Under the pieces are notes generated by a model. The model saw only the letters and a list, made by a program, of their open reading frames with translations, was not told where the DNA came from and ran no database searches. A program made the translations under genes and the position numbers. Positions 61,256 through 64,000 of a DNA stretch of 64,000 nt are shown here, piece by piece. Within the stretch, counting starts at the first letter, position 1. Each line of letters starts with the position of its first letter. Source of the stretch: Porifericola rhodea (GTDB lineage Bacteria; Bacteroidota; Bacteroidia; Cytophagales; Cyclobacteriaceae); assembly GCF_030506305.1 (NCBI RefSeq), contig NZ_CP119421.1:4356501-4420500 (forward strand), in the 5' to 3' direction.

Positions 61256-62197
61256 TTAATTCATGCCAACAAGCATATCAGTTTCTGAATTAAAAGCATA
61301 CTCACCTAAAACTCCTTTATGGTCCGACCCTTTCGCTTCTAAAGCTTCAAAGCTGATACAACTCAGTTCGTCTGAGTGAAAGATATAGTCTATGGGCAAA
61401 CCCAGGCTGTAATTTGAGGGATAAGTACTGGTAATACTTTTCCGACTATCTTTTAAGTCCGTATTCTGCTTAATTTTAACGATATGCTGACTCCAGGGAA
61501 CCGCATTAAAATCACCAATGGCTAAAATTGGCCCTTCTATATGATTAACATATTCTGCGATCTTGCTTAAATGCTGGTTTCTTTTTTCATAACGTTGCGG
61601 ACTTCTGGGAGAAAGTGTATGTGTAGCTACAAAATGTACTCGCTGATTTTCAAATAGTATGTCTCCTGTCAGGGTGGGCTCTCCGGTCCAATGGTAAGTA
61701 GCGAGGTTTTCTACAGGATATTTAGAAAATATAGCAACTCCATGTACTTCGTGCTCAGAAATAGCAAAGTACGGATACTCAGATTCCAGGCCATCCATAA
61801 GCTCTAATGCCCACTCTTTATCTACCTCCTGAAAAGATAGAAGGTCGGCATTTAGGGCCATTGAGTTATCAATAATATCCTTAAAATGACGATTGCTACC
61901 CAGTACATTAAAATGGGCAACTTTTATTCTATTGCCACTAATTTGATGTTGAGTAAATGTAGGGCTTCCGATATGAGGAAGTAAATGAATTGATAGCAAG
62001 AAACAAACGATTATGCCGCTTACTGCTACATATTTCCAACGCATAACTAATAGAACTATGGTAATAAATAAATAGCCCAAAAGTGCATGGAAAGTAAAAG
62101 ACTGTATTAAATCTATATAAAAGTTATCTGAAGAAAGTAAAAAAATACAAGAAGAGATAAGAATTAAAAATGTCAGGGTATATTTTACAAATTTCAT
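61256..62197 (-). CDS. membrane-anchored endonuclease/exonuclease/phosphatase-family protein
   Basis: A 313-residue protein. The first 75 residues hold two to three hydrophobic segments. The EEP fold follows: IKVAHFNVLGSNRHF near 90-104, LLSFQEVDKEW (metal-binding Glu), ATHTLSPRS, ILAIGDFNAVPWS (Asp-Asn) and GSDHKGVLGEYAF (catalytic His near the end). Members range from DNases to lipid phosphodiesterases; a membrane-anchored EEP protein of Bacteroidota is usually unassigned. It converges on the amidohydrolase gene with a 34-bp gap. Confidence 0.87.
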   Translation of the reverse strand: MKFVKYTLTFLILISSCIFLLSSDNFYIDLIQSFTFHALLGYLFITIVLLVMRWKYVAVSGIIVCFLLSIHLLPHIGSPTFTQHQISGNRIKVAHFNVLGSNRHFKDIIDNSMALNADLLSFQEVDKEWALELMDGLESEYPYFAISEHEVHGVAIFSKYPVENLATYHWTGEPTLTGDILFENQRVHFVATHTLSPRSPQRYEKRNQHLSKIAEYVNHIEGPILAIGDFNAVPWSQHIVKIKQNTDLKDSRKSITSTYPSNYSLGLPIDYIFHSDELSCISFEALEAKGSDHKGVLGEYAFNSETDMLVGMN

Positions 62198-62456
62198 AGG
62201 CTTCCAGTTATGTTAATAACATAAATTCAAGCCTAGTACCATCTTCAACGTATCACTTCATAAATATGGTTAATGCGTAAATAACAATTTTTTGTATAAT
62301 ATTTTATTGATATAAGACAATTTTGCTAACACAGAAATGGAAGCTCCCGATCACCATTCCCATCAAACTGTAGAAAAATTACACAAATGGAGTAAGTAGT
62401 TTGGGGAGTATATTACGTAGAAGATAGGCAAATATTGTACCCTATCTAATATTTAA
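62198..62456. other. 259-bp gap with one 20-codon ORF
   Basis: A short ORF (62337-62399, + strand, MEAPDHHSHQTVEKLHKWSK) is the only reading frame with a start. It is too short to support as a gene. The rest is promoter DNA for the EEP gene. Confidence 0.3.
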
Positions 62457-62774
62457 TCAGGCAGCTTTTAGTACTTCGTGCAAAACACCAGAGAGTTCCG
62501 CACTAGATATATTTTTCTTCACGATTTCTATCTCAAACATATCCTGAGTTTCTTTGAATAGAGGGCGAAAATCAAATTGCTGTCTAAATTCGTAGCAGTA
62601 TTCGTCCAGGTAAACGAAAACATCATACAGTACCTTGTCTGCTGCTATATCATGGCTAATAATTTTCTGCAAGCTATCTTCTTTGGGAATTAAACTTAGA
62701 CTAGACGTATCAGATTGGGCATGCCAGCTTAAATAATAAAAAAACTCTAATCCATTGACTTCAATACTATTCAT
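62457..62774 (-). CDS. hypothetical protein, 105 aa
   Basis: A small acidic, soluble protein without signal peptide. It has a mostly helical appearance (DSLQKIISHDIAADKVLYDVFVYLDEYCYEFRQQF across two stretches) and a C-terminal helix (AELSGVLHEVLKAA). No motif recognised. It is isolated, with no neighbour within 50 bp on its strand. Confidence 0.6.
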   Translation of the reverse strand: MNSIEVNGLEFFYYLSWHAQSDTSSLSLIPKEDSLQKIISHDIAADKVLYDVFVYLDEYCYEFRQQFDFRPLFKETQDMFEIEIVKKNISSAELSGVLHEVLKAA

Positions 62775-63045
62775 AATACACTAAAATTATCATTTGAGAC
62801 TCTGTTCAGCAGTTTGTCAGCATGAAGAAGAGAATCGTAATTAAATTATCAGGATAAATTATTTAAAGAGGACCATACAGAAAACTGAGAATAAAAAAAT
62901 TACCTACCTAAGTAGAAAATCTCAAATAAAAAATTCAGAATGACTGTATAGGCTTCATTAGAGCAGCAATAGTATTGTTTCACATATTGCTTAACATAAA
63001 AAAGCTATTAATTGTCACAATTTAATTTAAAATAATTGTAATAAT

Positions 63046-63081
63046 GTCCACATACGAACATTATTGTTCGGATATGTACAC
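63046..63081. promoter_or_regulatory. two tandem TGTnC-(N)-GnACA dyads, enhancer-like
   Basis: TGTCCACATACGAACA (63046-63061) and TGTTCGGATATGTACA (63066-63081) both fit TGTnCnnATnnGnACA, and their centres are 20 bp apart, two helical turns. The middle CGAACA/TGTTCG halves also pair with each other around TTAT. This is the arrangement of a cooperatively bound dimer pair upstream of an activated promoter. Confidence 0.55.
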
Positions 63082-63131
63082 ATGTTTTATCTGTTCATAT
63101 TATTTTTTACACTAAAAAGCCAAATTTTATT

Positions 63132-63146
63132 CTGGCATAGTATTGT
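63132..63146 (+). promoter_or_regulatory. weak sigma-54-like promoter candidate
   Basis: TGGCATAGTATTGTA resembles the TGGCAYRN4TTGCW consensus with the -24 GGCA intact, but one base short in spacing and GT instead of GC at -12. It lies about 60-80 bp downstream of the tandem dyads and about 25 bp upstream of the permease start, which is the expected geometry. Confidence 0.3.
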
Positions 63147-63170
63147 ACTTAAAAGTGTAAACTATCTACT

Positions 63171-64000
63171 ATGTTTAAAAACTACCTGACTAGCTCTTTC
63201 AGAAATCTACTTAGAAATAAGTTCAATACCTTCATAAATATTGTTGGGCTTTCTTTAAGCCTGGCTTGTTGTATCTCAATCTACGCTTTTGTAAAACACG
63301 AATACAGCTTTGATGCCTTCCACAAGAATGCTGAGCGAATTTACAGAGTGGTAGAGCATCATCAGAGTATAGATGGTATGATTTATAGTGGATACCTACC
63401 CTTCCCAGTTGCTGATGCTCTTCGGCAGGAATTTGACGATATAGAAATGGTAACCCAGGTTTTTAATGATTTAAATGTAGTGGTTAAAGTTCCTATACAG
63501 GATGGTATGGAGCAAAAGTATGAAGAGGGAGAGCTTGCATATGTGGATGAGTACTTTTTACAAACTTTTGATTATCCCCTATTAGCAGGAAACAGAAGGA
63601 AGTTATTTACAAGGCCTGAAGAAGTAGTATTGACTCAGAAACTCGCAGATAAGTACTATGGACTCAAGGAAGGCGATGATTACAATCAACTAATTGGAAA
63701 AACAATAGTGGTAGACAATGATTCCTATCAGATTAGTGGAGTTTTAGAAGATATCGCTCGCAATACCAACATTACTTTCAAGTTACTACTTAGCTATAAA
63801 GCTTTTGAAACAAAATTTCCAGCTTGGTCTTCCAACTGGTACAATACCAATTCAGGCAGCTATGCATTTGTTACACTCAAAGAGGGGCAGAAGGCATCTT
63901 CGCTAAAGTCAAGATTTACTGCCTTTGTAGATAAATACTTTAATGAGGAGACTGCCAGCCGTAGATCTTACCACTTACAGCCTTTAACAGACGTACATAC
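63171..64000 (+). CDS. ABC transporter permease, MacB/FtsX type (3' end outside window)
   Basis: Partial, 276 complete codons before the right edge. It begins MFKNYLTSSFRNLLRNKF, then a transmembrane segment (about 22-43, NIVGLSLSLACCISIYAFVK) and the MacB-PCD periplasmic domain (HEYSFDAFHKNAERIYRVVEHH, AYVDEYFLQTFDYPLLAGN, VVLTQKLADKYYG). This start is the standard one for Bacteroidota FtsX-like permeases of about 800 residues used in export or lipoprotein-related transport. The matching ATPase gene is not in the window. Confidence 0.9.
   Translation, partial: MFKNYLTSSFRNLLRNKFNTFINIVGLSLSLACCISIYAFVKHEYSFDAFHKNAERIYRVVEHHQSIDGMIYSGYLPFPVADALRQEFDDIEMVTQVFNDLNVVVKVPIQDGMEQKYEEGELAYVDEYFLQTFDYPLLAGNRRKLFTRPEEVVLTQKLADKYYGLKEGDDYNQLIGKTIVVDNDSYQISGVLEDIARNTNITFKLLLSYKAFETKFPAWSSNWYNTNSGSYAFVTLKEGQKASSLKSRFTAFVDKYFNEETASRRSYHLQPLTDVH

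Larger units (their letters stand above)
62775..63170. other. regulatory region of the ABC permease gene, 396 bp
   Basis: No coding sequence. It holds two tandem dyads at 63046-63061 and 63066-63081 and a sigma-54-like promoter candidate at 63132-63146, each listed or described separately. Its left part is AT-rich without clear structure. Confidence 0.5.

Noticed and set aside
62337-62399. 20-codon ORF starting MEAPDHHSHQ
   Set aside because: Too short and without a supporting context; could be chance or a gene remnant.

Overview
The window comes from a low-GC, free-living, probably marine member of the Bacteroidota, most likely order Cytophagales. The signs are a type IX secretion adhesin ending in a gliding-motility-type sorting domain next to PorP/SprF and OmpA-like genes, a FecI/FecR/SusC/SusD nutrient-uptake set, Cys-type sulfatases, several Tat-dependent Gfo/Idh/MocA oxidoreductases, and AC-rich leaders instead of strong Shine-Dalgarno sites. 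No rRNA, tRNA, CRISPR array or prophage was seen. Several start codons were moved inward from TTG/GTG to an ATG on the basis of signal peptides, overlaps or family length.

Layout. 0-6.8 kb: a sulfatase, two small reverse-strand genes (one STAS/SEC14-like), a Tat-exported FAD oxidoreductase, then a reverse-strand block of LuxR-type response regulator, histidine kinase, membrane protein and a small peptide ending in CPRPPGCP. 7.5-15.2 kb: T9SS adhesin with about 12 repeats, PorP/SprF and OmpA-like protein, closed by a strong terminator shared with a convergent SulP transporter. 17.7-30.7 kb: a LacI-type regulator and a co-directional catabolic cluster (two Tat Gfo/Idh enzymes, enolase-superfamily enzyme, Nramp-like transporter without metal-site residues, SDR epimerase, DHDPS-family lyase, Na+/solute symporter, NagB-like and NagA-like enzymes, third Gfo/Idh). 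Two near-identical intergenic TACGTA-centred motifs mark its two transcription units. 30.8-37.6 kb: ECF sigma factor, FecR, SusC with STN domain, and SusD, ending at a terminator.

37.7-46.9 kb, reverse strand: a secreted DUF5060-type glycoside hydrolase, tartrate/isopropylmalate-type dehydrogenase, cyclase-family hydrolase, four-carbon acid-sugar kinase, MFS transporter, Gfo/Idh enzyme and a second LacI. This looks like a glycoside-to-C4-acid pathway in which an isopropylmalate-type dehydrogenase stands where a PdxA2-type enzyme would be expected. 47.3-50.75 kb: two protein-identical IS3-family elements in inverted orientation around a spacer with a decayed orfA of a different IS3 element; together they form a giant inverted repeat. 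50.9-64 kb: an O-methyltransferase, a second sulfatase, a Fur/Zur regulator under a perfect 13-bp-arm palindrome with a TonB receptor, a GMC dehydrogenase with a CxxCxxCxxxC cluster and its Tat-exported subunit 3, a lipoprotein amidohydrolase, an EEP-family hydrolase, a small unknown gene, and an ABC permease cut by the window edge and preceded by two tandem operator-like dyads.

The best candidates for something undescribed are the kinase/isopropylmalate-type-dehydrogenase pathway, the metal-site-less Nramp-like carrier inside a sugar-acid operon, and the TACGTA operator pair tying that operon to its LacI regulator. All functional coupling is inferred from gene order and family knowledge; no searches were run.
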